From Phycisphaerae bacterium (lineage in GTDB: Bacteria > Planctomycetota > Phycisphaerae > UBA1845 > Fen-1342), in the NCBI GenBank assembly GCA_028279405.1, contig JANQNU010000060.1, positions 1 through 64,000 of the forward strand: a stretch of 64,000 bases of DNA, given 5' to 3'. The position numbers and the translations under genes were made by a program. Every line of letters starts with the position of its first letter. Positions within the stretch are counted from its first letter, which is position 1. The notes under the pieces are model-generated. The model was not told the origin of the DNA. It did not search any database and saw nothing but the letters and a program-made list of their open reading frames with translations. Shown here one piece after another: positions 1 to 8,898 of this stretch.

Positions 1-1
1 G

Positions 2-1240
2 ATCGTGCGCGATTCGGACGCGACCGGCGACGCCGATGGTGATGAAGGCACGTTCGTTTGGGCAGACAGTGAAGCAGTAGAATTCACATCTACCGGACCC
101 GATCAATTCCTGATTCGCGCCGCCGGCGGTGTGGGAATCAACAAGAATAACCCGGCCAGTGCTCTCGACGTCAATGGCACGGTCACCGCGACAGCGCTCG
201 TCGGCGACGGCTCTGCCTTGACGAACTTGCCGAGTATGCTCGAAACGGCGGTGGGCGCATTACGCTTTGTCGACGGTGCCCAGCTCCTTACGCGGCCCCT
301 GCTACTCGATCAGCAAGCCAACAATGGTAGCGTTACCACTTCGAGAAGCAGCATTTGGCAGAGCTTCACGGCCGGCCTGACCGGCGACCTCGCCACCGTC
401 GCAATTCGACGGGATCCGGACTCGAATGAAGCGGGCGCGGCGACGGTGAATCTGTACGAAGGGGAAGGCACCAGTGGCACATTGCTCGCGACATCATCAT
501 TGCCATCCACGTCCAGCTTCGGCTGGCAGGTCGCCGCATTCGCGGAGGCAGTCGCTGTCCAGACAGACAGCGTATATACCATCGAGTTCCTTTCGAGCGG
601 TAGCCTTTGGGTGCGTATGGAACGACCCGGCACCTACTCCGGCGGCGTCTCCTCCGTTTCCAATTGGGACATGGAGTTTCGAACCTACATCCTGGATCCT
701 GACGCGGAGTTGGAAACTGTTCTTGTCGCTTCGCCTGGCGGCCAAGTCGGCATCGGCCGCAATCCGTCGACGAACGCCCTCGAAGTTTCCGGCGACGCGT
801 CGAAATCCACCGCCGGTGACTGGTTGGCGAACTCCGACCGCCGCATCAAGACCGACATCCAGACGATCGACAATGCGCTCGACACGCTCGATCGCGTGCG
901 GCTCGTCAGTTTCGAATACACCGCAGACTACCAGGCGACCCATCCCGGCGTCGGCGATGGCCGCTACCTGAACGTCATCGCGCAGGAGTTCGCGCAAGTA
1001 TTCCCCGATCACGTGAAGGGCTCGGGCGAACGCCTTCCCGACGGCTCGGAAATCCTCCAGGTCGACACCTATCCACTCACGATCTACTCCGCCGCCGCGG
1101 TTCAGGAGCTGCGTTCTGAGAACCAGGGCCTGCGGTTGGAGGTAGATCGGCGCCTTGCGGAGAAGGACGTCGAGATCGCCACGCTCCGAGCAAGGCTCCA
1201 AAAGCTCGAAGCGTTGATCGAACGACTGACGGAACACTAG
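2..1240 (+). CDS. Tail-fibre-like surface protein with C-terminal peptidase S74 chaperone domain (5' partial)
   Basis: The frame is open to the window edge, so the true start lies upstream and at most the last 412 residues are present. The visible N-terminal part has short repeated beta-strand modules (VGINKNNPASALDVNG, then VGDGSALTNLP) typical of bacterial and phage tail-fibre-like proteins. Near residues 275-345 the SDRRIKTDI motif and the later NVIAQE segment match the intramolecular chaperone of endosialidases (peptidase S74), which trimerises fibres and usually cleaves itself off. The last 50 residues form a charged coiled coil, also usual after this domain. A dockerin-type secreted protein follows 61 bases downstream. 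It is probably a trimeric adhesin or surface fibre rather than part of a prophage, since no other phage gene is nearby. Domain assignment is confident; role is inferred. Confidence 0.8.
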   Translation: MVRDSDATGDADGDEGTFVWADSEAVEFTSTGPDQFLIRAAGGVGINKNNPASALDVNGTVTATALVGDGSALTNLPSMLETAVGALRFVDGAQLLTRPLLLDQQANNGSVTTSRSSIWQSFTAGLTGDLATVAIRRDPDSNEAGAATVNLYEGEGTSGTLLATSSLPSTSSFGWQVAAFAEAVAVQTDSVYTIEFLSSGSLWVRMERPGTYSGGVSSVSNWDMEFRTYILDPDAELETVLVASPGGQVGIGRNPSTNALEVSGDASKSTAGDWLANSDRRIKTDIQTIDNALDTLDRVRLVSFEYTADYQATHPGVGDGRYLNVIAQEFAQVFPDHVKGSGERLPDGSEILQVDTYPLTIYSAAAVQELRSENQGLRLEVDRRLAEKDVEIATLRARLQKLEALIERLTEH

Positions 1241-1301
1241 ACGACAACCGTAACTTAGGCGCCTGAAGATAGGCTGCTAATTTCGCGAAAGGACGCTCAA
1301 C

Positions 1302-1733
1302 GTGTTTCAAAAACGACTTTGTCCCGCCATGGTCGCCCTGGTTCTGATGTCCTGGGCCCCGGCGACGCTGGCGCAAAACTTCGATGTTTCGTGGTACACG
1401 ATCGATGGGGGCGGCGGAACGAGCGCCGGCAGCGGGTTCGCCGTCACCGGCACGATCGGCCAGCCGGACGCGGGTGTGATGGCGGGTGGCGGTTTCGAGA
1501 TCAAGGGCGGCTTCTGGCCCGGACCGCAGTTCGTGGGCCCGCCGATGCCCGGCGACCTCGACGCGGACGGTGATATCGATCTCGACGACTACAACGCGTT
1601 CCTCGCCGCCTACGGCAGCACCGTCGGCGATCCGGCCTACAACCCCAGCGCCGACTTCGACGGTGACAACTTCATCGGCATGACCGACTTCGGCATCTGG
1701 TACGGTCATTACCTGGCCTTCGCCAACAGCTAG
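1302..1733 (+). CDS. Small secreted protein with dockerin-like calcium-binding C-terminus
   Basis: A 143-residue exported protein. Start is GTG with a GAAAGGA ribosome site about 8 bases upstream. Residues 1-25 form a signal peptide ending in TLAQ. Residues 26-80 are a glycine-rich segment (GGGGTSAGSGFAVTGTIGQP) common in planctomycete secreted proteins. Residues 86-140 hold two Asp-rich loops (DLDADGDIDLDDY and ADFDGDNFIGMTDF) resembling the duplicated calcium loops of dockerin type I or EF-hand modules. Such modules probably anchor the protein to a surface scaffold or fold in response to calcium. It stands alone on the plus strand after the fibre-like gene, with a hairpin 31 bases after the stop. 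No catalytic domain is visible. Confidence 0.8.
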   Translation: MFQKRLCPAMVALVLMSWAPATLAQNFDVSWYTIDGGGGTSAGSGFAVTGTIGQPDAGVMAGGGFEIKGGFWPGPQFVGPPMPGDLDADGDIDLDDYNAFLAAYGSTVGDPAYNPSADFDGDNFIGMTDFGIWYGHYLAFANS

Positions 1734-1763
1734 CCGTCGGCTGACGCAATAGCGGAAACGGTG

Positions 1764-1783
1764 GGTGGGGCGTTTGCCCCACC
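1764..1783 (+). terminator. Hairpin downstream of the small dockerin gene
   Basis: A perfect 8-bp stem (GGTGGGGC / GCCCCACC) with a GTTT loop lies 31 bases after the stop at 1733. No T-run follows, so it is a weak intrinsic terminator candidate or an mRNA 3' end protector. Confidence 0.4.
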
Positions 1784-1882
1784 TGCTCGAGCTGGTAACG
1801 AACGGCTAGCGACGAGTCACCTTCCTCTGTAGGCCACGCCTGATTGCATCGGGGTGTCTCTTGTCAGGCGTGGGTGCTCCGA

Positions 1883-1918
1883 GACGGGGCCGGGAGCAGT
1901 GCTCGCTCCCGCCCCGTC
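1883..1918 (+). terminator. GC-rich hairpin in the duplicated leader, copy A
   Basis: A 14-bp stem (GACGGGGC, one bulged C, GGGAGC, pairing with GCTCCCG/CCCCGTC) has a 7-base loop and is followed by TATTATT. It is preceded at 1834-1873 by a second stem (CCACGCCTGA / TCAGGCGTGG). Both are conserved in copy B, where they follow the dockerin stop. Here no intact gene ends just upstream, so the element was probably carried along with the duplication. Confidence 0.55.
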
Positions 1919-2190
1919 GCTATTATTCGCATCCGTCGTGCGCCAAGCGCGTCATCTGTGCGCGCCTGTTCCCCCCCCCGCATCCGGCCATCCGCGATCG
2001 CCACACTGCGTCCATGATTGCGGCAGGCCATCAGATCAAATCCCGTCCCACGCCTCCGGCGTTGCTAAAAAACTGCATTCTCCTACCAGCCTCAGTCCGA
2101 GAGCGATCTAAGACGCCAAATGCGGGTGCGGCAGACGTTGCGACTCGGGTAGACTCAGTGTGTGTTGTTCGGGAAGCGGGCGCGATTGTT

Positions 2191-2196
2191 TACAAT
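2191..2196 (+). promoter_or_regulatory. Candidate -10 element of kinase copy A
   Basis: TACAAT lies 45 bases before the chosen GTG start. It sits in a short block (TTGTTCGGGAAG, then TTACAAT) kept in copy B although the surrounding leader has diverged. A TTGTTC 20 bases upstream is a poor -35 match. Support is by conservation only. Confidence 0.35.
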
Positions 2197-2240
2197 GGCA
2201 ATCGCCCAGGCGGTTCCGAGCTGGGAAACGAGGATCTGGC

Positions 2241-4649
2241 GTGAATCCATCTGAACGATACCAACTCGTGCTGACACTCTTCGATCAGGCATGTGACCTA
2301 CCCGCGAACGACCGCGCGCAGTTCCTGGCGGAGCACTGCACGGACCCGGAGGTGCGGAGCGAAGTCGACCAAATGCTGCGGCACAGCGAGGGTACGGACG
2401 CATTCGTGGATGCCTCCGATCCGGGTCGTGGTCTGAACCGGATGGCTGCCGACGTGCTGGGTGACGACGATGCCGATGCCCCGATGCCGGAACGGATCGG
2501 CCGCTACGTCGTGAAGGGCCTGATCGGTCGCGGGGGCATGGGGATCATTTACGAGGCGGAGCAGGAGTCGCCGAAACGGCGCGTCGCGATCAAAGTGCTG
2601 CAGCCGTCAGCGGTGAGCCGGATTCTGCTGCTGCGGTTCCAGCACGAGGCGCACATTCTCGGCCAGTTGCAGCACCCGGGAATCGCACAGATCCACGAAG
2701 CAGGTTGGGCGGAAATGCCGCACGGCCGCCAGCCGTACTTTGCGATGGAGTTCATCGACGGGGCGCCGATCGACGAGTTCGTGCAATCCAGCGGGCTACG
2801 CGTTCAGGAGATCCTGGAGCTGGTGGCGCGTGTCTGCGATGCCGTTCAGCACGCCCATCAAAAGGGCGTCATCCACCGCGATCTCAAGCCAAGCAACATC
2901 CTGGTCGTTCGACGGGAAGACGGTCAGGGTACGCGCGGCGCAGGTACGCGGACGGATTCGTCGGGCACGAGCAGCTACGCCAACGACAGCATCGGGCAGC
3001 CGAAGGTGCTGGACTTCGGGATTGCGCGCATCACGGACGCCGACCTGAAAGCAGTAACGGTTCAGACCGAGGTCGGGCAGTTGATCGGCACGCTGGCCTA
3101 CATGAGTCCCGAACAGGTGAGCGGCCGTTCGAACGACCTCGATACGCGCTGCGATGTCTACGCGCTGGGTGTGGTGCTCTACGAGTTGTTGACTGGCAAG
3201 CGACCGCACGATCTGACCGGGCTGGCGATGGCCGAAGCGGCGCGCGTCGTGTGCGAGCAGGAGCCGCCGGGGTTAGCGCAGATCGATCGTCGATTGCGCG
3301 GCGACATTGCGACGATCGTCGCGAAGGCGATGGACAAGGATCGCGATCGGCGCTATGACACCGCGGCCGAGTTGGCGGCGGACATTCGGCGTCACCTTGC
3401 GCATCAACCCATCCAGGCGCGCGCGGCTGGTACTTTCTATCAGTTGAGCAAGTTTTCCCGGCGCAACAAGGGGCTGGTCGCTGGAATGGCGATGGCATTC
3501 GTCGCGCTGGCGCTCGGATTGGTGGGCACGACCGTAAGCGCCATCCGGGCCAACGAAGAGAGTGCCCGCGCCAAGCGGGCTGTGGAAGATGTAGAGCTTG
3601 TTTCCACATTTCAGCAGGGCATCGTTCGCAACATTCGCCTGCCCGATATGGGACGTTTGATCCTGGATGAGGTCGCGAAGCAGCATTCGGATCGCGGCGG
3701 CTCAGCCGAACTGGCGGCGGCGCTGGAGATGCTGAATGCCACGAGCATTTCGCGCGCGGTCATCGATGGGAGCATCTTGACCCGGGCTTCCGCAGCGGCT
3801 GACAAGGAGTTTGCCGGGAGTCCGGTGCTATGCGCCGACATCCACGAATCGATAGGCAGTACGTATCACGCACTGGCCATGTACGAGCCCTGCCTGCGCG
3901 AGATGCGGCGCGCGTACGAGATTCGGCGGGAGCATCTTGGGGATGACCATCCGAATACGGTATCAGTGCTAAGCAATATCGCGACTTCCTTGGTCATGCT
4001 TCGGCGATTCGCAGAGGCCAGCCCGGTTAGGGAAGAAGTGCTGCGCCGCCGGGCGGCGCTGGACGAGGACGATCCGCTGCTCTTGGAGGCACGCGTACAC
4101 CTTGCAGACATTCAGCGGTTGCTCGGCCGACTGGATGAGGCAGAGGCCGAGCTCGCATCTCTGGTCGAAGTATGCCGGCGGATCCTTCCGCCGGACAGTT
4201 ACCTGCGGCTCTACGCAATGGAGACGCTCGGGGCCATCTATGCCCAAACCAACCGGCCGGATGAATCGCTGGCCCTTCGGCAGCAGGTGCTGAAGGCCCG
4301 TCGGGAGTATTATCCCCACGACATCAAGACCTTGGGCGCATGGAGTCAGGTTGCACTAACGCTTTTCCATTTGGGGCGCTACGACGAGGCGGAGGCTTCC
4401 AGTGCCGAGCTGCTCGAGTATGCCGAACATCGCTTGGGCGATCACGATCCACGAACGCACCTGATTTTGCATTGTCTTGCGCATTCCCGTGTTCGGCAGG
4501 GCAAGCTGGAAGCGGGTCGCGCCAATTTCGAGACGTTGCTTCAACGCCAGCGAGAGGCGCTTCCGGCGGAGCATCCCATCGTGCGGAAGACTACGCAAGA
4601 ACTCGCCGACGTCGTTCGTCGGATCGAGACGGAATCCGAAACCGAATAG
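2241..4649 (+). CDS. Membrane Ser/Thr protein kinase with TPR sensor region (copy A)
   Basis: An 803-residue eukaryotic-type Ser/Thr kinase. GTG at 2241 is preferred to the upstream open-frame start because GAGGATC lies just before it and copy B begins at the same codon. Residues 1-85 are a helical N-terminal segment seen in planctomycete kinases. The kinase domain (about 89-385) has glycine loop IGRGGMG 95-101, lysine 118, HRD 212-214, DFG 258-260 and SPE 289-291, so it should be active. A Ser/Thr/Gly-rich insert of about 30 residues separates the catalytic loop from DFG. One membrane helix (about 411-432) is followed by a C-terminal TPR region of about 360 residues that should lie outside the cytoplasm. 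No sigma gene adjoins it. It is a paralogue of 53499-55910 (kinase part nearly identical) and of 12523-15666. Confidence 0.93.
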   Translation: MNPSERYQLVLTLFDQACDLPANDRAQFLAEHCTDPEVRSEVDQMLRHSEGTDAFVDASDPGRGLNRMAADVLGDDDADAPMPERIGRYVVKGLIGRGGMGIIYEAEQESPKRRVAIKVLQPSAVSRILLLRFQHEAHILGQLQHPGIAQIHEAGWAEMPHGRQPYFAMEFIDGAPIDEFVQSSGLRVQEILELVARVCDAVQHAHQKGVIHRDLKPSNILVVRREDGQGTRGAGTRTDSSGTSSYANDSIGQPKVLDFGIARITDADLKAVTVQTEVGQLIGTLAYMSPEQVSGRSNDLDTRCDVYALGVVLYELLTGKRPHDLTGLAMAEAARVVCEQEPPGLAQIDRRLRGDIATIVAKAMDKDRDRRYDTAAELAADIRRHLAHQPIQARAAGTFYQLSKFSRRNKGLVAGMAMAFVALALGLVGTTVSAIRANEESARAKRAVEDVELVSTFQQGIVRNIRLPDMGRLILDEVAKQHSDRGGSAELAAALEMLNATSISRAVIDGSILTRASAAADKEFAGSPVLCADIHESIGSTYHALAMYEPCLREMRRAYEIRREHLGDDHPNTVSVLSNIATSLVMLRRFAEASPVREEVLRRRAALDEDDPLLLEARVHLADIQRLLGRLDEAEAELASLVEVCRRILPPDSYLRLYAMETLGAIYAQTNRPDESLALRQQVLKARREYYPHDIKTLGAWSQVALTLFHLGRYDEAEASSAELLEYAEHRLGDHDPRTHLILHCLAHSRVRQGKLEAGRANFETLLQRQREALPAEHPIVRKTTQELADVVRRIETESETE

Positions 4650-5068
4650 CCAGCGAGCTCGCATGGAGCATTTCCGTGCTGGCCGTTCGCGCGCCATGTC
4701 GCATCTCGGCGACGGCGTCGACCGCGGCATCAGGCCGCGACGTTTTGCCCCTGGGCGTCGCGGGAGCGCCCGGTCGTACCGATTACCAGCCGACGCGCCG
4801 AGTCGCCCAGGGTGGCCCTGTTGGCGCCCACCGCAAAAAACCGGACAGGCGAAATAAGTCTGTCTCCAACCGCGGCTGTTCCCGCCGCCCTCACCAGCCA
4901 TCCTGGCCAGGAAGGAAGCACACGCCTAAGCGTGAGTCTTCGCTTGGCACAGTCTCTTTGGGATGACTTTGTTGGAAAGGACGCCCAGCCCCACCGATTA
5001 GCGATGTTTGTCGATCTGTCGCCGACCAGTTCGCTATGGCGTGACTGGGCTACGCACCGTCCGCGCGA
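4650..5068. other. Gene-free convergent spacer
   Basis: This spacer lies between two kinase genes that converge. The first 45 bases still resemble the sequence after copy B. A short hairpin CACGC-CTAA-GCGTG lies near 4922-4935. A stretch near 4900-4920 (CCAGGAAGGAAGCA) recalls the SRP RNA tip but lacks the rest of that structure. No convincing gene is seen. Confidence 0.5.
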
Positions 5069-8000
5069 TTAGCCTGGCGCGCGCCAAACCGTGACGGTTC
5101 CGTCGTGAAAAGCACCCGCGATCGACTGGCCGTCAGGGCTGATTGCTACGCTCCAGCACGGCATAGCGCGGCGCGCGATCGCATACAGCATAGAACCGGT
5201 CTCCGCGTTCCAAAGCACTACTGTTCCATCTTCGTCGCATGAAACCAGGCGTGAGCCATCAGCACTGAATGCCACGCACCAGATCGTATTCGCATGGCCG
5301 TCGTCGTGCATGGTCTTGAGTATCTCGCCTGTTTCGCTGTTCCAGACGTAGATTGTTCGATCCACACCTGCGGTTGCGATCGTCATGCCGTCCGGGCTGA
5401 AGGCCACCGAGGTCATTTCGCCGCGAACTGGAGTCAGTTGCAGGAGCACCTTGCCGCTGTGTGCGTCCCACACCATCACCCGGACTCCACCAGCGGAAGC
5501 AAGCTTGTCTCCGTCCGGGCTGAATGTGACGTCGTACGTCCCCCATGAAGCAGAGTGGCCCTTCAATAACGAACGTGGTTCGCTCCTTTCCAGGTCCCAG
5601 ATGCGAACGACGTTGTCTCTTCCGGACGAAGCGAAACGTGTTCCATCGGGACTGAACGCGACCGAATACAGGCCTTCCTTATCGGCGACGAAGTCAGCGC
5701 GGACCTCGCCCGTCATCGCATCCCACGCTGTGATCGTGCTGCCGCCGCCGACGAGAATGCACTTACCGTCGGCCGAGTAATCCACCCCGCGACCGCGTCG
5801 TCCCTCCATTGACAAGAAGACAGCGCCCGTTTCGGTATCGAAGATACGCACCTTGCCGTCGTCGCCTCCGGTCAGAATACGCGTTCCGTCGGGACTGAAC
5901 GCAACTGAGCGGGCGGGACCGGAGTGGGCGTCGATTGTCAGATCGTCGTACGGCGACCGCACATCCCACACTCTGATCCCGTCCAGACCCTGCGTCGCGA
6001 GGCGCCGACCATCGGGGGAAAACGCGACGGTGTATACACGATCAGTGTGTCCCAACATGCTCAGGATCGAGGATCCGCCCTTATCCGACCACAGATGGAC
6101 ACACCGTTCGCGACATGCCGTGGCGAGCAGCCTGCCGTCGGGGCTGAACGCGACGCCGGCTACCGATGAGCGATCGGCTCGCATCGATCGCACGGACCGA
6201 CCGGAATCGGCATCCCAGTACGTTACCGTGCCGTCCTGATTCCCGGTGACGATCCGGCGACCGTCGGGAGAAAACGAAAGTGAGTAGGTTGTTGTTCCCG
6301 CGACGGTCAACACGTGCCGTAGTTCGCCGCTTGCCGCATCATAGACGTGGGCGCTGGACCAGTCCTGTGATTCCTCGGTGAGATAAGCGGCACACGCGAC
6401 AAATCGCCCGTCCGGGCTGAATGCGACCTCGCGCAGTTTATGGCTGTGGCGCTTCTCGAAAACCAGCGCGCCCGTAGATGCATCCCTGACGCGCAGGAGT
6501 CCGTCGAAGCTCAACGTGGCGACGAGCTCGCGGCGCGGGCCGATCGCGAGTTCGCCGATCGTCTTGCCGTGGGCCCGAGGAACGGACCAAAGCATGCTCT
6601 GCGAACCGACGTCCCACAGCTCGAGCGTCTGTTCGGCGTCGCTGGCCAGCACCCATTGGCCGTCAGCGCTGATGGAAACTGCGGTGAGCCCGGCGCCTTC
6701 TTCCCGGAAGCACCGCCGTAGCGCGCCCGTCGCCGCATCGTGGACGTAGATGGATGGATCGTTAAGCTCCTGGCCGAGCGAGATGATGAACCTGCCGTCC
6801 GGCGTGAACTGTGGCTTACCTCTCCCGGGAAACGCGATACCGCCCCGGTCGGACGCGCGCCAGCGCAACCGTCTCCATTCCCATTTCCGACACTGGCTCG
6901 GGCATTCCGCGAGCGCTTCGTGCGCGTGCTGAATCTGCCTCGACTGTAGGAAGAAATCCGCAAGCCGGATGCTGGAGTCGCACAGTCGCTTGGCGAGGGC
7001 AGCCCCCTGAGCGTCGGCCCGATTGCGCTGCACGATGGTCTCCCGATGCGCCCGCTCGGACCGAACGTAGAGCCAGGAAAAGGCGATGACGCCGCTCGTC
7101 ATGAGTACGAGAATGCTCATTGCCGCCGCGAACAAGCGCTTGTTGCGACGAATGACCTTGCGGATCCGCTGATGCACACTCGGCGAGGACGCGAGCACCG
7201 TCTCGTCATTCAGATGACGTCGGATGTCGGCGGCAAGCTCGGAAGCGGACTGGTAACGACTCGCCGGTTCCTTCTCCAATGCCTGATGCGCGACGGCGTC
7301 GATTTCGCCCCGAAACATCGATTGAATCGAACCCAATGGCGTCGGGTCTTCTTCGCGAATGATGCGGGCGGCCTGAGTAATCGATCGGCGACTCAGATCG
7401 AACGGCAGCTTGCCGCTGACCAGCTCATACAGGATGACGCCCAGCGCGTAGATGTCGCTACGCGTATCGAGCATCCGCGAATCTCCGAGCACCTGTTCCG
7501 GGCTCATGTACGATAGTGTGCCGATGAGTTGGCCGACTTCGGTTTGCAGAGTTGCCCGCGAGGCACCTGCGTCGGTAGCCCGAGCCACGCCGAAGTCGAG
7601 GATCTTCGGTTGCCCCAGACTCTCGAAACCGGTCGGTTCGGCGCGTCCAACCGCCGGCTCGCGGTCGACGACCAGTATGTTGTCCGGCTTGAGATCGCGG
7701 TGGATGATTCCGTTTTGATGAGCGTGGTTGACGGCGTCGCAGATGCGCGCCACGAGTTCGAGCCGCTCACGAACGCCCAGTTGATGCCGGGATGCGTATT
7801 GGCGCAGCTCGAGGCCATCGATGAACTCCATCGCGAAGTACGGCTGGTGCCCGGACTCGGTCTCGAGCATTCCGGCTTCGTAGACCTGCGCGATACCAGG
7901 ATGTTGAAGCCGACCGAGCAGGTCCACCTCGAGCTTGAACCGGCGCAGCGCACTGGAGGAGCGGGCTCCCGGGCGGATCATCTTGAGTGCGACGCGGCGA

Positions 8001-8326
8001 TACGGATGCTGCTGCTCGGCCAGATAGACGGCGCCCATCCCGCCCTGACCGATCTTTCGCAGGATGCGAAAACGCTCCTGCTGCTGCGAAAGCACCGGAT
8101 CAGCGACGTCGTCCGCGAAGGATCCGAATTGTTGTCCTGCACGAAGGGCGTGCTCGTCGAGCGGATCGCCGCGCTCGTCATTATGGCGCAGCAGCGCTTC
8201 AACCTCGGCGCGCAGCGCCGAGTCGTCGCCGCAACGGTCGGCCAGCAATGCGTTACGCTCCGGCGCCGACAGATCGTAGACTTCCATGAAAACACGGGTC
8301 ACGAGTTCGTGGCGCGCGCGATCCAT
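5069..8326 (-). CDS. Membrane Ser/Thr protein kinase with 14 WD40 repeats
   Basis: A 1085-residue protein. The kinase domain (about 86-372) has IGQGGMG 92-98, lysine 115, HRD 209-211, DFG 244-246 and SPE 275-277, all intact. A membrane helix lies at about 399-421. From about residue 480 to the end there are fourteen blade-like units, most carrying FSPDG, ISADG or close variants, which fits two seven-bladed propellers. The propellers should lie on the far side of the membrane from the kinase and bind a ligand or partner. The ATG is two bases after the stop of the ECF sigma gene upstream and has no strong ribosome site of its own, so translation is probably coupled. The kinase likely controls that sigma factor, as in other planctomycete sigma/kinase pairs; the target is inferred. 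Confidence 0.93.
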   Translation of the reverse strand: MDRARHELVTRVFMEVYDLSAPERNALLADRCGDDSALRAEVEALLRHNDERGDPLDEHALRAGQQFGSFADDVADPVLSQQQERFRILRKIGQGGMGAVYLAEQQHPYRRVALKMIRPGARSSSALRRFKLEVDLLGRLQHPGIAQVYEAGMLETESGHQPYFAMEFIDGLELRQYASRHQLGVRERLELVARICDAVNHAHQNGIIHRDLKPDNILVVDREPAVGRAEPTGFESLGQPKILDFGVARATDAGASRATLQTEVGQLIGTLSYMSPEQVLGDSRMLDTRSDIYALGVILYELVSGKLPFDLSRRSITQAARIIREEDPTPLGSIQSMFRGEIDAVAHQALEKEPASRYQSASELAADIRRHLNDETVLASSPSVHQRIRKVIRRNKRLFAAAMSILVLMTSGVIAFSWLYVRSERAHRETIVQRNRADAQGAALAKRLCDSSIRLADFFLQSRQIQHAHEALAECPSQCRKWEWRRLRWRASDRGGIAFPGRGKPQFTPDGRFIISLGQELNDPSIYVHDAATGALRRCFREEGAGLTAVSISADGQWVLASDAEQTLELWDVGSQSMLWSVPRAHGKTIGELAIGPRRELVATLSFDGLLRVRDASTGALVFEKRHSHKLREVAFSPDGRFVACAAYLTEESQDWSSAHVYDAASGELRHVLTVAGTTTYSLSFSPDGRRIVTGNQDGTVTYWDADSGRSVRSMRADRSSVAGVAFSPDGRLLATACRERCVHLWSDKGGSSILSMLGHTDRVYTVAFSPDGRRLATQGLDGIRVWDVRSPYDDLTIDAHSGPARSVAFSPDGTRILTGGDDGKVRIFDTETGAVFLSMEGRRGRGVDYSADGKCILVGGGSTITAWDAMTGEVRADFVADKEGLYSVAFSPDGTRFASSGRDNVVRIWDLERSEPRSLLKGHSASWGTYDVTFSPDGDKLASAGGVRVMVWDAHSGKVLLQLTPVRGEMTSVAFSPDGMTIATAGVDRTIYVWNSETGEILKTMHDDGHANTIWCVAFSADGSRLVSCDEDGTVVLWNAETGSMLYAIARRAMPCWSVAISPDGQSIAGAFHDGTVTVWRAPG

Positions 8327-8328
8327 GC

Positions 8329-8898
8329 TCAGTCACCGGACTCGAGCGCTCGGCGAAGCCAAGCGCGGGCGAGTTGCCACTCACCCGCCGCTGTGCGCTC
8401 GCTGATTTCGAGTACGTTCGCCGCCTCGGCGACGGTCATACCCCCGAAGAACCGCAGCTCCACGATCTGTGCGTGCCGCTCGTTCAGTTGAGCCAACTCC
8501 TGCAACGCCTCGTCGACATCCAACGCGTCGAAAATTCGGTCCGAACCGTCGCTGCCGTACCCGGTCAAAGCGACCTCGCCCCAGTCGCCGCCACGTTTCG
8601 CTGCCCGTCGGGACCGGGCATGGTCAGCTAGCACATTGCGCATGGCCCTAGCGGCAACCGCGAAGAAGTGTGATCGGCCGTCCCACTCGATCGCCGCGTT
8701 GCGGACGAGCCGCAGGTAGGCTTCGTGAACCAGGGCCGTTGGCTGGAGGGTGTGATTTCCGCGCTGCTGAGCGAAGTAGGACTGCGCGAGCGCCCGCAGC
8801 TCCTTGTAAACAACTGCCAGCAATCGGTCGGTGGCTTCCCGGCCGCCTTGCCGTGCGTCCGCAATCAGACGCGTCAATTCACTCGATGAAGGATCCAC
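8329..8898 (-). CDS. ECF-type sigma factor (TIGR02999-like)
   Basis: A 189-residue sigma-70 family regulator. GTG at 8898 is chosen because GGAG lies 7 bases upstream; the longer open frame starts with a segment that does not resemble the family. Region 2 contains ALVHEAYLRL and the RAMRNVLADHARSRRA block typical of this planctomycete/acidobacterial group. Region 4 (AQIVELRFFGGMTVAEAANV and the following SERTAAGEW) is the promoter -35 binding helix-turn-helix. It is the first gene of a two-gene operon with the WD40 kinase. No anti-sigma factor is present, so the kinase is the likely regulator. It is divergent from the gene at 9196, leaving about 300 bases for both promoters. Confidence 0.93.
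   Translation of the reverse strand: MDPSSSELTRLIADARQGGREATDRLLAVVYKELRALAQSYFAQQRGNHTLQPTALVHEAYLRLVRNAAIEWDGRSHFFAVAARAMRNVLADHARSRRAAKRGGDWGEVALTGYGSDGSDRIFDALDVDEALQELAQLNERHAQIVELRFFGGMTVAEAANVLEISERTAAGEWQLARAWLRRALESGD

Larger units (their letters stand above)
1787..4695 (+). repeat. Segmental duplication, copy A (kinase plus its leader)
   Basis: This segment matches 53044-55955 in direct orientation. The first 26 bases (1787-1812 versus 53044-53069) are identical and encode ELVTNG-stop, which in copy B is the real 3' end of a dockerin gene but here is a dangling fragment with no matching coding sequence before it. Similarity continues through tandem hairpins, a leader of about 400 bases, the whole 803-codon kinase gene and roughly 45 bases beyond its stop. 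The leader and TPR part have diverged more than the kinase part. Confidence 0.85.

Noticed and set aside
4890-4950. Similarity to the bacterial SRP RNA tip (CCAGGAAGGAAGCA)
   Set aside because: The GUCAGG strand opposite the tip is absent, the loop has an extra base, and the flanks do not pair over about 100 bases. A covariance search with RF00169 would settle it.
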